Shown in pieces: positions 1-8,191 of a stretch of DNA of 64,000 nucleotides; positions within the stretch are counted from its first letter, which is position 1, and each line of letters opens with the position of its first letter. The notes beneath the pieces were generated by a model. The model made no database searches. It worked only from the letters and a program-made list of their open reading frames with translations, and was not told the DNA's origin. This DNA comes from Salibacterium aidingense DSM 18341 (GTDB lineage Bacteria; Bacillota; Bacilli; Bacillales; Marinococcaceae). A program made the position numbers and the translations under genes. The stretch spans positions 1 through 64,000 of the forward strand of contig NZ_AUCI01000009.1 in assembly GCF_000429685.1 (NCBI RefSeq), read 5' to 3'.

Positions 1-291
1 TTCCGCATGGTATTGAATGAAGTAGATGCGGTAGAAGTCACAGAGGAGATGCCTCATCTGCCGGTGGCCAGAGTTCTCTGGGAGCCAAAACCGAACCTCC
101 AGGATTCGGCGGAATCCTGGATTATTGCTGGAGGCGCGCACCATACCTGCCTCTCCTATGCACTGAGTAGCGAAGACCTGCAGGACTGGGCGGAAATGCA
201 CGGGATCGAATGCATTGTGATCGATGAAACATCAAAACCAAGGGAGATTCAAAAAGAAATCCGCCAGAACGAAGCATATTGGAGCAAATAA
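1..291 (+). CDS. araA: L-arabinose isomerase, C-terminal part (5' end outside window)
   Basis: This is the last 96 codons of AraA, which converts L-arabinose to L-ribulose in the cytoplasm, the first step of arabinose catabolism. The tail carries the family's typical VARVLWEPKPNLQDSAESW and GGAHHTCLSY stretches, where a histidine of the second pair is normally a metal ligand. The frame is open from base 1 and the full enzyme is about 495 residues, so roughly 400 residues lie upstream. The gene runs convergently toward araD and shares a terminator with it. In Bacillus subtilis araA, araB and araD sit in one operon, whereas here they are split. Confidence 0.95.
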   Translation, partial: FRMVLNEVDAVEVTEEMPHLPVARVLWEPKPNLQDSAESWIIAGGAHHTCLSYALSSEDLQDWAEMHGIECIVIDETSKPREIQKEIRQNEAYWSK

Positions 292-329
292 AAAAAGAGG
301 CTGTTCTTTGGAGCAGCCTCCTTTTTTAT
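291..329. terminator. Bidirectional terminator between araA and araD
   Basis: A GAGGCTG/CAGCCTC stem is flanked by six A on the left and six T on the right. It can therefore end araA on the plus strand and araD on the minus strand. Confidence 0.85.
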
Positions 330-330
330 T

Positions 331-1023
331 CTACTGACCGTAATATGCGTTTTTTCCATGTTTTCGCTCATAATGTTTATTTAATACATAGTCATCCAGG
401 AGTTCGGGTTCTCCAGTGCTTGAAAGCTGGCTGGATGAAAAGGTCATTTTAGCTGTTTTCTCCAACACCACCGCATTGTGCAGGGCATTTTCAGGCGATG
501 TTCCCCATGCAAATGGGGCATGTCCGTGAACGACAACTCCGGGTACTTCAACTGGATTAATATGATGAAAGGCTTCAATGATGACCGTACCGGTATACTT
601 TTCGTAATCCTCTTCCACTTCTTCTTTTGTCAGACGACGGGTACATGGAATTTCCCCGTTAAAATAATCAGCCTGCGTAGTACCTGCGCAGGGAATCCCT
701 CTGCCGGCCTGAGCCCAGGCAGTCCCCCAGTCAGAATGGGTGTGTACAATGCCGCGCACATCAGGAAACGCTTTATACAATTCAATATGGGTTGGAGTAT
801 CGGAAGAAGGTTTTAATGTCCCTTCAATGACCTCTCCATCAAGGGATACCACGACCATGTCATGCGTTTGTAAATCTTTGTACGGGACCCCTGATGGTTT
901 AATGACAAGGTAGTCGGACTCAGGGTCGAATCCGCTTACATTCCCCCATGTAAAAGTGACCAAGTCATATGTTTCCAAGCCCTGATTAGCTTCCAGCACT
1001 TCTTTTTTTAACTGTTCCAGCAT
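331..1023 (-). CDS. araD: L-ribulose-5-phosphate 4-epimerase
   Basis: AraD epimerises L-ribulose 5-phosphate to D-xylulose 5-phosphate, the last step of arabinose entry into the pentose phosphate pathway. The protein has 230 residues, the normal length for this class II aldolase-fold family. The zinc ligands are visible as H94 and H96 (HTH) and the histidine of the VHGH stretch near 166-168. D119 matches the catalytic aspartate, and the C-terminal tyrosine pair near 227 is in place. The start is ATG with AGGTG upstream. It stands alone on the minus strand with its own promoter and AraR box, so control by arabinose through AraR is likely, although no araR gene is in the window. Confidence 0.96.
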   Translation of the reverse strand: MLEQLKKEVLEANQGLETYDLVTFTWGNVSGFDPESDYLVIKPSGVPYKDLQTHDMVVVSLDGEVIEGTLKPSSDTPTHIELYKAFPDVRGIVHTHSDWGTAWAQAGRGIPCAGTTQADYFNGEIPCTRRLTKEEVEEDYEKYTGTVIIEAFHHINPVEVPGVVVHGHAPFAWGTSPENALHNAVVLEKTAKMTFSSSQLSSTGEPELLDDYVLNKHYERKHGKNAYYGQ

Positions 1024-1038
1024 ATCTTCACCTCTTTT

Positions 1039-1054
1039 ATTTGTACGTACATGT
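1039..1054. promoter_or_regulatory. AraR operator in front of araD
   Basis: The sequence ATTTGTACGTACATGT closely matches the palindromic AraR box known from Bacillus (ATTTGTACGTACAAAT type). It lies directly downstream of the minus-strand -10 box, where a bound repressor would block transcription. Confidence 0.85.
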
Positions 1055-1061
1055 TATAAAA

Positions 1062-1091
1062 ATAATACGGGACAATAGATCTGTTGGTCAA
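1062..1091 (-). promoter_or_regulatory. Sigma-A promoter of araD
   Basis: On the minus strand, TTGACC (1091-1086), an 18-base spacer and TATTAT (1067-1062) form a good vegetative promoter. The AraR box follows a few bases downstream. Confidence 0.75.
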
Positions 1092-1370
1092 CCTCTCAGC
1101 CCAAATGTTGAGGTAGAATTTTTGTTAGAATTATCATATAATAGATGTAAAATTGTGTAAAGTAAGCTCTTCGTTCCGGTACACTCAGCTAAAAGTCATT
1201 ATCCGGTAAGGTTGGTATATCGCTGAATAATATAGTAAACTAGTAAATACAACAGCAGTGATCGTGTAGTTATAAATATACATGAGCAAGTAACAGCAAC
1301 GAAAAGCCACATTATAACAAAATTAAATGTTGTTTTTGTGTGGTATTTATGGTTGAAAAGGTGTGGTTTT
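1092..1370. other. Intergenic region between araD and the DeoR-type gene
   Basis: This AT-rich spacer (part of the 347-base gap 1024-1370) separates two divergent genes and must hold the promoter of the regulator gene. A short AACA...TGTT dyad near 1317-1331 may be a self-operator. No gene or clear RNA element was seen. Confidence 0.4.
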
Positions 1371-2171
1371 GTGGGAAAAGAAAACAACCTGTCCTTTCAT
1401 TTAAATGAACGGCAGCGGGATATTGTTAAAATGATAAATAAAAACGGTTCCGTCCGGGTAGCGGAGCTAAGTTCAACTTTTAACGTAAGTGAAGAAACGA
1501 TCAGAAGAGATTTTGAAAAACTGGAGAGGGATCAACTGCTTCGGAAAATACACGGGGGAGCCCTCAAAGTTGAACAGCATACAGAAACACCACAAATGCA
1601 CAGGCAGTCCAAAAACATAGAAGAGAAACAAGTGATTGCAAAAAAGGCGGCATCTTATGTAGAAGATGGAGATATCATAGCACTGGATGCCAGCACCACA
1701 GCTTTAATGATGGTGGAATATATTAAAGACAGGAATTTAACAGTCATTACTAATTCGATTGGCGTGACGATGGAATTATCAACAGAAGACCATATTAGAG
1801 TGATACTAATCGGCGGATACTTATCAAAAGCTTCTATGTCCCTGGTCGGTAATTTTGCTGAAAGGGTCATCGAGGACTATCATGTAGATAAATTCTTTTT
1901 CTCCTGTCTCGGAGTGGATATTGACAGAGGGATTAGTGAAATGCACGAAGATCAGGCTCTCGTAAAAAAACAGCTCATTTCTATCTCCGAAAAATTATTT
2001 CTGCTGGCGGATTACAGCAAATTTGGAGAAAAGTCTCTTTTCCGTTTGTGTAACCTTTCTATTCTTGACTATCTCATCACAGATAACAAAGTATCCATGA
2101 ATTCCATCCGCGAAATTAATAAACACGGAATAAACATCGTCGTCGGTGAAGAAAACCCTGGGGCTGTCTAA
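1371..2171 (+). CDS. DeoR-family transcriptional regulator
   Basis: This is a sugar-responsive repressor of the DeoR/GlpR type. An N-terminal winged helix-turn-helix (about residues 8-58, with the family pattern SEETIRRDFEKLE and KIHGGA) is followed by a DeoRC sensor domain. In that domain a phospho-sugar normally binds between the DASTT and ITNS stretches. The frame is open back to a GTG at 1338, but GTG at 1371 is preferred because AAAGGTG sits about 8 bases before it and homologues begin near this point. The gene precedes the epimerase-kinase-ABC operon in the same direction and probably controls it. The effector is presumably a phosphorylated intermediate of that pathway. Confidence 0.88.
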   Translation: MGKENNLSFHLNERQRDIVKMINKNGSVRVAELSSTFNVSEETIRRDFEKLERDQLLRKIHGGALKVEQHTETPQMHRQSKNIEEKQVIAKKAASYVEDGDIIALDASTTALMMVEYIKDRNLTVITNSIGVTMELSTEDHIRVILIGGYLSKASMSLVGNFAERVIEDYHVDKFFFSCLGVDIDRGISEMHEDQALVKKQLISISEKLFLLADYSKFGEKSLFRLCNLSILDYLITDNKVSMNSIREINKHGINIVVGEENPGAV

Positions 2172-2186
2172 AAGGCAGCCTTTTTA
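2161..2186 (+). terminator. Terminator of the DeoR-type gene
   Basis: A seven-pair stem GGCTGTC/GGCAGCC (with one G-T pair and a TAAAA loop) overlaps the stop codon and is followed by TTTTTA. Confidence 0.65.
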
Positions 2187-2209
2187 TTATAAAAAAATAA
2201 GCAGAGTAC

Positions 2210-2714
2210 GGGCGGATTCCGTGCCAACAGAATGTTGGTCATGCAGACCTGCCACAGGACCTGTTCCTATTTAGCCGATCCTCCATTTTGTGGCCAAGCC
2301 CGCGGAAAGCGTCCGGAGCGGGTGCTAAGAGTAGAAGCAGATTCTGTGAAACCACAAAGGACGGATTTTTGGGCGGTTTGCTCAAGCTCCGTTTTTCTTA
2401 TAGTATCAGAATTTATATGTTTAGGTTCCTTTTTTGAGGGTAAAAAGTACTCAATTTTTGCACCTTGTTTCCGCTGAATCTCCTATTGGTATAGGAGATC
2501 AAGGAACCATGCTTCTGCAGTTTCCAAATGAAAGGCCGGAGTGGAGGGCGGCGTCTCCAGCGGGAAGAGCAGCAGCCGAAGATCCCATCAAACGGGGTTT
2601 CCCCGTTTGATGAAGCTGAGGCGCTGCCCGCGGAAAGCGTCCGCCTGGAACGCAGGCTGTTCCGCAGACTCCTTGAATAAAGGACTTAATCTGGGTTTCC
2701 CAGATTAAGTTTTT
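2210..2714. repeat. Two non-coding structured repeat copies
   Basis: The 756-base gap between the regulator and the sugar operon is filled by GC-richer, palindromic, non-coding sequence. Two units each carry CCGCGGAAAGCGTCCG (near 2299 and 2629), a core also met in degraded form at 31.3 and 53.7 kb. The second unit holds a perfect 12-base-pair hairpin (2586-2597 with 2601-2612, TTT loop). A second perfect 12-pair hairpin (2684-2695 with 2699-2710) is followed by TTTT and could act as a terminator. The unit layout (GCGGG-AAGAGC left side, central hairpin, GCGGAAAGCG right side) matches repeats I recall as scattered through many Bacillaceae genomes. No transposase is present. Confidence 0.7.
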
Positions 2715-2848
2715 CGTATTTAAAATTTATAATAAGAAACAAATACATCCCGTGGGAATAGGTTGTGAATGATAAAATAATTCTGTGTTATTAACCAATG
2801 ATAACTGTTGGATCACACAATAAATTTTGAAAATGCCAAAAAAACATG

Positions 2849-2877
2849 TTGCTTTCTTTAATGGGCGGTGATAATAT
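2849..2877 (+). promoter_or_regulatory. Sigma-A promoter of the sugar ABC operon
   Basis: TTGCTT (2849-2854), a 17-base spacer and TAATAT (2872-2877) form a plausible promoter about 50 bases before the first start codon. Confidence 0.6.
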
Positions 2878-2892
2878 TAACTTAATAAATTG

Positions 2893-2910
2893 ATTGGAAG
2901 CGCTTTATCA
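2893..2910. promoter_or_regulatory. Probable cre site (CcpA catabolite repression)
   Basis: TGGAAGCGCTTTAT has the symmetric AAGCGCTT core of catabolite-responsive elements, with mismatches only in the right outer half. It lies downstream of the promoter and just before the ribosome site, a classical roadblock position. Confidence 0.65.
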
Positions 2911-2927
2911 AAGGAGGATGTATTACT

Positions 2928-3605
2928 TTGGCTAAAATTGGACCTTCCTTGATGTGCAGTGATCTCGGAGCCTTAAGACAGGATGTGCAGATTCTTCATA
3001 ATGGAAATGTTGACTTTTTTCACTTTGATATTATGGACGGAAATTTTGTTCCAAACTATACCATGGGAACAGATATGATAAAAAGTGTCCGACAGGATAC
3101 CGATCTTCCTTTTGATGCCCATTTAATGATTGAAAATCCAGAACGATACATCGATACCTTTGTAGAAAGCGGCTGTGATATGATTTCCGTCCATGAGGAA
3201 GCGACTCCCCACTTACACCGGACGCTGCAATATATTAACAGCACAGGAGTCCGCACCGGGTTAGCACTCAACCCTTCCACCTCACTGGATAGTTTGGAAT
3301 TTGTCGGAGATATTGTGGACTATGTAGTGATAATGACAGTGAACCCGGGGTTTGCGGGCCAGAAATTCATTCCTTCCACACTGAAGAAGATTGAGAATCT
3401 TCGATATTTTGTAAATAGTAATAATCTTCAAATTGAAATCCAAGTAGACGGAAATATCAGTTATGACATTATTCCGGAAGTACTCCGTAAGGGAGCAGAT
3501 ATGCTGGTTTGCGGTACTTCTTGTTTATTTAATCAGCCTCAGGGTCTGGAAAAATCGGTGGCCGGATTACGGCAGTATACAGATGATTTAAAGGTAGAGC
3601 AGTAA
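2928..3605 (+). CDS. Ribulose-phosphate 3-epimerase family protein, allulose-6-phosphate 3-epimerase-like
   Basis: This 225-residue TIM-barrel epimerase inverts C3 of a ketose phosphate. Ribulose-phosphate epimerase residues are present: the metal-binding HFDIMDG and DAHLM segments and the catalytic aspartate in VDGNI. Two segments fit AlsE (D-allulose-6-phosphate 3-epimerase) better than housekeeping Rpe, namely MTVNPGFAGQKFIP and GTSCLFN, where Rpe usually has SVNPGFGGQ and AGSAVF. It starts with TTG behind AAGGAGG (11 bases). The PfkB kinase follows by 24 bases, so its substrate is probably the kinase product. Ordinary Rpe cannot be excluded, but the operon setting argues for a dedicated ketohexose or pentulose route. 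Confidence 0.8.
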   Translation: MAKIGPSLMCSDLGALRQDVQILHNGNVDFFHFDIMDGNFVPNYTMGTDMIKSVRQDTDLPFDAHLMIENPERYIDTFVESGCDMISVHEEATPHLHRTLQYINSTGVRTGLALNPSTSLDSLEFVGDIVDYVVIMTVNPGFAGQKFIPSTLKKIENLRYFVNSNNLQIEIQVDGNISYDIIPEVLRKGADMLVCGTSCLFNQPQGLEKSVAGLRQYTDDLKVEQ

Positions 3606-3629
3606 TAATCAGGACGGAGGGTTCAACCG

Positions 3630-4598
3630 ATGACGATCTCAGTAGTAGGCAGTATTAATAACGATATTGTTGCAGTGATTGACCAATATCCAAAACGGGG
3701 AGACACGATTTTTGGAAAAGAAATAGAATATTTTCCCGGAGGAAAAGGAGCGAACCAGGCAACGGCTGCAGCAAGATTTGGAAGGAAAGTCCGGTTAATA
3801 GGAGCGGTAGGAAGCGACTATTATGGGGAACAATTGATTAATACGCTGCAGGCGTCCCAGGTCGATAGTACTTATGTAAAAAAATCTGATAAATATGCTA
3901 CTGGAACAGCGATTGTCACGATAGACAGCACCTCGGAAAATACCATGTTTGTGATGAAAGGAGCTAATGAGGACTTATTAGCGGAGGATGTTGAAATCCC
4001 TTTCAAAGAAACAGAGGACACGAGTGTACTGCTGGTACAGATGGAAGTTCCGCAGGAAACGGTAATAAGATCGATGCAGCTTGCCAAAGAACGAAATATA
4101 TTTACCATTCTGGATCCTGCCCCGGCTGAAGGAATTACGGTGAAGGCGCTGGAATATGCTGATGTTATTACGCCTAATCGACAAGAAACATATCATATGC
4201 TCGGAATCGATGTCGTAAATGTGGATACTGCCATCCAGGCTGGAAGAACATTTGAAAATATGGGAGTAATAAATTCCATCTTAAAAATGGCAGACAAAGG
4301 AGCGGTTGTATATCAGAGCGGAGAATGGTGCCATATCCCTGCGATTCCGGTAGATCCGATCGACAGTGTGGGAGCAGGGGATGCTTTTGCCGGGACACTC
4401 GCCTGCTGCATTGAAGAAGGAATAGATTTAGTAAGAGCTGCCAGATTTGCATCCGTCGTTGGTGCATTGAAAGTGACAAAAGTGGGAGCGCAGGTTGGAA
4501 TTCCAACGAAGGAAGAGGTCAAGGGTTTCTGTGAACAATTAGGGGAAGAATTTTTACTGGATAAGGAAGAAACCTTTGAAAGGGGTTTTTCTGGATGA
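3630..4598 (+). CDS. PfkB-family sugar kinase, ribokinase-like
   Basis: This cytoplasmic ATP-dependent sugar kinase has 322 residues. The two PfkB signatures are clear: PGGKGANQA near residue 36 (sugar lid and binding) and DSVGAGDAFAGT near 249, which holds the catalytic aspartate and the anion hole. The NxxGSIN-type start matches ribokinases. The C-terminus is about 20 residues longer than typical RbsK and acidic. The stop overlaps the ATPase start (ATGA). The transporter is of the ribose/autoinducer-2 class and the neighbours are epimerases, so the substrate may be a ketose such as D-allulose rather than D-ribose. This last point is inference. Confidence 0.88.
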   Translation: MTISVVGSINNDIVAVIDQYPKRGDTIFGKEIEYFPGGKGANQATAAARFGRKVRLIGAVGSDYYGEQLINTLQASQVDSTYVKKSDKYATGTAIVTIDSTSENTMFVMKGANEDLLAEDVEIPFKETEDTSVLLVQMEVPQETVIRSMQLAKERNIFTILDPAPAEGITVKALEYADVITPNRQETYHMLGIDVVNVDTAIQAGRTFENMGVINSILKMADKGAVVYQSGEWCHIPAIPVDPIDSVGAGDAFAGTLACCIEEGIDLVRAARFASVVGALKVTKVGAQVGIPTKEEVKGFCEQLGEEFLLDKEETFERGFSG

Positions 4599-6151
4599 GT
4601 GACTACATTTTAGAAATGGAACATATAAGTAAGACATTTCCGGGTGTCAAAGCTTTGGATAACGTGGAACTGAAAGTGAAACAAGGTGAGGTTCATGCCT
4701 TGATAGGAGAAAACGGAGCAGGAAAGTCAACGTTAATTAAAGTGTTGGCCGGGGTTCATGAGGCGGATGAAGGGGGCAGATACCTCTTTGAAGGAATAGA
4801 TGCTGATATCCATCGGCCGCTGGATGCCACCTTAAAAGGTATTTCTATTATTTATCAGGACCTCAGTTTATTTCCTAACTTAAGTGTAGCGGAAAATATT
4901 TATATAGGGAGGGACAGCAATAAAAAGCCCTGGACAAAAATTAATTGGAAATCAATGAAGGAACTGGCGGGAAAAGCTCTGGATGAATTGGAGATGGATA
5001 TAGATCTTAATAAAAGAGTGGAACTGTTAAGTATTGCCCAGCAGCAAATGATTGAAATTGCGAGAGCGCTGGCTTTTGATTCCAAGTTAATTGTCATGGA
5101 TGAGCCCACTTCCTCCCTTTCTTCAGGAGAAGTCGAAAAACTTTATAGAGTGATAGACAAACTAAAAGAACGCGGTATTTCCGTTATTTTCATCAGTCAT
5201 AAATTAAAAGAACTGTTTCGGGTGTCCGATCGCTTCACTGTGTTGCGGGACGGCCAGTTTGTCGGTTCTTATGATGTAGAGGAGATTGATGAACAACAGT
5301 TAATTAAACGAATGGTCGGCCGGGAAGTAGTCTATGAAAATAATACCCAAAAAGCAGCGGTGGGAGAAAAAGTGTTTGAAGTCAAAAACTTCTCAAAGGA
5401 AGGGAACTTCAAGGATATTAATTTAAGTCTTTATGAAGGGGAAATACTGGCTGTCACCGGTTTAGTCGGCTCCGGCCGGACAGAACTTGCACAGTCTATA
5501 TTCGGTGTAAATAAGGCGGACGAAGGAACGCTGTGGCTGAACGGGAAGGATCTTAAAATTAATTCATCGGAGGATGCCGTAAAACAGGGTATCGCTTATG
5601 TTCCTGAAGCGAGACAAACGCAGGGCTTAGTGCTTGAACAGTCTATTGTAAATAATATGACGCTTCCTGTGATTGATGCATTAAGAAACAAGTTGAAACT
5701 AATCGATCGAAAAGTGGAAAAGGAGCTGACCGAACAATATATCAAATCTTTGGATGTCCGCCCTTCCATGCCGGATCTGGCTGCTGATAAGCTTTCAGGC
5801 GGGAACCAGCAGAAGGTCGTTATCGGGAAATGGTTATCGGCTCAGCCCAAATTGCTTATTATCGATGAACCTACGAACGGAATTGATATCGGGGCCAAAA
5901 CCGAGATTCATAAACTGCTGCGAAGAATGGTGAAGGAAGGGATTGGGGTTATTATGATCTCTTCAGAATTACCTGAGGTATTATCCGTCAGTGACAGAAT
6001 TCTGGTCATGAGCCGGGGGAGAATCGCGGGGGAATTAAATACCCTGGAAGCGGATCAGGAAAAGGTCATGAATTTAGCACTAGACACAGAAGAACCTGAG
6101 GATAAACGCCAGCCCGAAGGAGCTGAGAGTACGGTTCACCAGGAGGTCTGA
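4595..6151 (+). CDS. Sugar ABC transporter, duplicated ATP-binding protein (RbsA/LsrA type)
   Basis: The protein has 518 residues with two fused nucleotide-binding domains, as usual for carbohydrate uptake class 2 transporters. Domain 1 has Walker A GENGAGKST (near 38) and Walker B VMDEPTSSLS. Its signature is degenerate (LSIAQQQMIEIARAL), as is normal in this class. Domain 2 has the atypical Walker A GLVGSGRTEL, the signature LSGGNQQKV and Walker B IIDEPTNGIDIGAK. The start overlaps the kinase stop by four bases and a permease gene starts two bases after its stop, so expression is coupled. Confidence 0.95.
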   Translation: MSDYILEMEHISKTFPGVKALDNVELKVKQGEVHALIGENGAGKSTLIKVLAGVHEADEGGRYLFEGIDADIHRPLDATLKGISIIYQDLSLFPNLSVAENIYIGRDSNKKPWTKINWKSMKELAGKALDELEMDIDLNKRVELLSIAQQQMIEIARALAFDSKLIVMDEPTSSLSSGEVEKLYRVIDKLKERGISVIFISHKLKELFRVSDRFTVLRDGQFVGSYDVEEIDEQQLIKRMVGREVVYENNTQKAAVGEKVFEVKNFSKEGNFKDINLSLYEGEILAVTGLVGSGRTELAQSIFGVNKADEGTLWLNGKDLKINSSEDAVKQGIAYVPEARQTQGLVLEQSIVNNMTLPVIDALRNKLKLIDRKVEKELTEQYIKSLDVRPSMPDLAADKLSGGNQQKVVIGKWLSAQPKLLIIDEPTNGIDIGAKTEIHKLLRRMVKEGIGVIMISSELPEVLSVSDRILVMSRGRIAGELNTLEADQEKVMNLALDTEEPEDKRQPEGAESTVHQEV

Positions 6152-6153
6152 AA

Positions 6154-7143
6154 ATGAAAGCTTTATTAAAACAGAAAGAATTTAGTGTTTTAGCTATTGT
6201 TATTATTATCTGCGTTATCTTGTCCTTTGTGAGTCCGGTATTTTTAACGGTTGGAAACTGGATGGACATCCTGGAAGGGAATACAGTGATAGGCATTTTA
6301 GCTATCGGAATGACGTTAATTATTATAACCAGTGATATTGATGTTTCCGTCGCAGCTTTAACTACGGCCGTCGCCGTATCCATCGGGTTTATGTTTCAGT
6401 ATCTTCCCGACAGCTGGTTTTCGGTAGTACTCATTTTTTTGATTGCCCCACTGATAGGTATGCTGCTGGGAGCCTTTAATGGAATACTGGTATCTAAAAT
6501 TCAAATTCCGGCTATTGTGGTCACGCTCGGAACCCTTAACATTTTTTCGGGTCTGGTTTTGTATTTCACGAATGGAAATTATATAAACAGCACTCAGTTC
6601 CCCCAATCATTTATGGCCTTTTCAAACATTGAGATTCTAGGAATACCAATATTAATCTATTTGTTTGCGCTGGTAGCAGTAAGTACATGGTTTATTCTCA
6701 AATATACACTTATCGGCCGGTCCGTCCTGGCTATTGGGGGGAACGCTCAATCTTCCACCCGTGTAGGAATTAATTTTAAAAAAGTAAAGATGTTTGTTTT
6801 CACCTATATGGGCTTTCTTGGAGGAGTAGCCGCGATTGCTCAAACTTCCTATACAACGGCTGTCGATCCAAATGGTTTAATGGGGCTGGAACTTACCGTG
6901 ATTGCAGCGGTGGTTCTTGGCGGGGCGAATATCCATGGCGGGAGAGGGTCCATTCCCGGAACCCTGCTGGGTGTGCTGTTGTTAGCGATTATGCAGAATG
7001 GGATGATTTTAGCTAGAATTGATACTTTTTGGCAGAATGTAGTGACAGGGGCCATTATTGTCATTGCCGTGTCCTACGATGAAATTAATCATAGAAGAAA
7101 CCAGGCAAAACTGGCAAACATCGACGTCAAGGAGGCCTCATAA
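6154..7143 (+). CDS. Sugar ABC transporter permease 1 (RbsC/LsrC type)
   Basis: This integral membrane subunit has 329 residues and about nine to ten hydrophobic helices. The conserved cytoplasmic loop that contacts the ATPase is visible around GRSVLAIGGNAQSSTRVGIN. The VVLGGANIHGGRGS stretch near the C-terminus is typical of the BPD_transp_2 family. The start codon follows AGGAGGT. It is translationally adjacent to the ATPase and to the second permease (zero spacing). Confidence 0.94.
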   Translation: MKALLKQKEFSVLAIVIIICVILSFVSPVFLTVGNWMDILEGNTVIGILAIGMTLIIITSDIDVSVAALTTAVAVSIGFMFQYLPDSWFSVVLIFLIAPLIGMLLGAFNGILVSKIQIPAIVVTLGTLNIFSGLVLYFTNGNYINSTQFPQSFMAFSNIEILGIPILIYLFALVAVSTWFILKYTLIGRSVLAIGGNAQSSTRVGINFKKVKMFVFTYMGFLGGVAAIAQTSYTTAVDPNGLMGLELTVIAAVVLGGANIHGGRGSIPGTLLGVLLLAIMQNGMILARIDTFWQNVVTGAIIVIAVSYDEINHRRNQAKLANIDVKEAS

Positions 7144-8103
7144 ATGACAAATATCAAACTTTCCAAAGAAAGCGTATTAGGCCTTATCGCTCTGGCAATT
7201 TTTGTTGGATTGAGCTTATTCACCCCGGGGTTTTTATCTTCCGGTAATATAAACAGCATGATGTTTCAGCTGCCGGAGTTTGGGTTGATTGCGCTGGGGA
7301 TGATGGTGGTCATTATCACGGGAGGCATTGACTTATCTATCACTTACATTGCCGCGTTTTCAGGAGTTGGGGCAGCCCTGATGATGACAAATGGCTTCGG
7401 CATTTTCCCTGCCATTATCGTTGGGATTATTTTCGCTTTAGCCTGCGGTGCTTTTAACGGTGTCGTCGTATCTAAAATCGGTGTTCCTCCGATTCTTGTT
7501 ACCTTAGGAACAATGGTTCTGTTCGAGGGGGTCATCCTGGCCATTACGAATGGAAATGCCATCTCAGGATTTCCTGATGCCTACAGTCTTATCGGGAATG
7601 GATATTATTTAGGGATCGTTCCTTTCTCCCTGGTTATATTTTTTGTTTTTACGATAATAACCGGGCTGCTGTTGAACAAATCAACCTGGGGAAGAAGGGT
7701 CTATATGTATGGGAGTAATGACCTGGCCACTTTGTTTTCCGGGGTGAAAAACAGCAAAGTATTAATGAAAGTATATCTTTACGCCAGTTTATTGGCAGCG
7801 GTTTCAGCAATTATTATGACCTCCCGCTATAACTCAGTCAAAGTGGATTTAGGCTCTTCTTACCTGCTCCAAAGTGTTGCAGCTGCCGTCTTAGGGGGCA
7901 CTAATATTCACGGCGGCTACGGGAAAGTGATGGGAACCATCTATGCGGTATTGATATTCCAGTTTATACGAAATGGATTAAATCTGATGGGGGTTCATTC
8001 TTCATTGGTAGATGTAGTGATTGGAGCTATTTTAATAGCGGTTCTGACATTGAATTTCTTTTCAGATAAACTTAGCAGACAAAAAGCAAAAGCTGCTTCT
8101 TAA
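7144..8103 (+). CDS. Sugar ABC transporter permease 2 (RbsC/LsrD type)
   Basis: This is the second membrane subunit of the same family, 319 residues. It carries the GSNDLATLFSGV coupling loop and AVLGGTNIHGGYGK near the end. The ATG follows the previous TAA directly. Two different permeases in one operon imply a heterodimeric channel like LsrCD or the rhamnose transporter RhaPQ, rather than the RbsC homodimer. Confidence 0.94.
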   Translation: MTNIKLSKESVLGLIALAIFVGLSLFTPGFLSSGNINSMMFQLPEFGLIALGMMVVIITGGIDLSITYIAAFSGVGAALMMTNGFGIFPAIIVGIIFALACGAFNGVVVSKIGVPPILVTLGTMVLFEGVILAITNGNAISGFPDAYSLIGNGYYLGIVPFSLVIFFVFTIITGLLLNKSTWGRRVYMYGSNDLATLFSGVKNSKVLMKVYLYASLLAAVSAIIMTSRYNSVKVDLGSSYLLQSVAAAVLGGTNIHGGYGKVMGTIYAVLIFQFIRNGLNLMGVHSSLVDVVIGAILIAVLTLNFFSDKLSRQKAKAAS

Positions 8104-8126
8104 AAAGCAGAATAGATGTTTTCTTA

Positions 8127-8158
8127 TTTATAAACCTGGAAGGTCCCAGGGTTATAAA
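8127..8158 (+). promoter_or_regulatory. Intra-operon stem-loop before the binding-protein gene
   Basis: TTTATAAACCTGG and CCAGGGTTATAAA pair over 12 of 13 positions with a short loop and no strong T-run behind. It may protect or process the mRNA so that the binding protein is made in excess over the permeases. Confidence 0.55.
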
Positions 8159-8191
8159 AATAAATAATAAAAAATAAGGGGAGGATCAAGA

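Noticed and set aside
2232-2477. 81-codon frame before the sugar operon
   Set aside because: It lies inside the structured repeat, is Cys/Arg-rich with no family resemblance and has no ribosome site.
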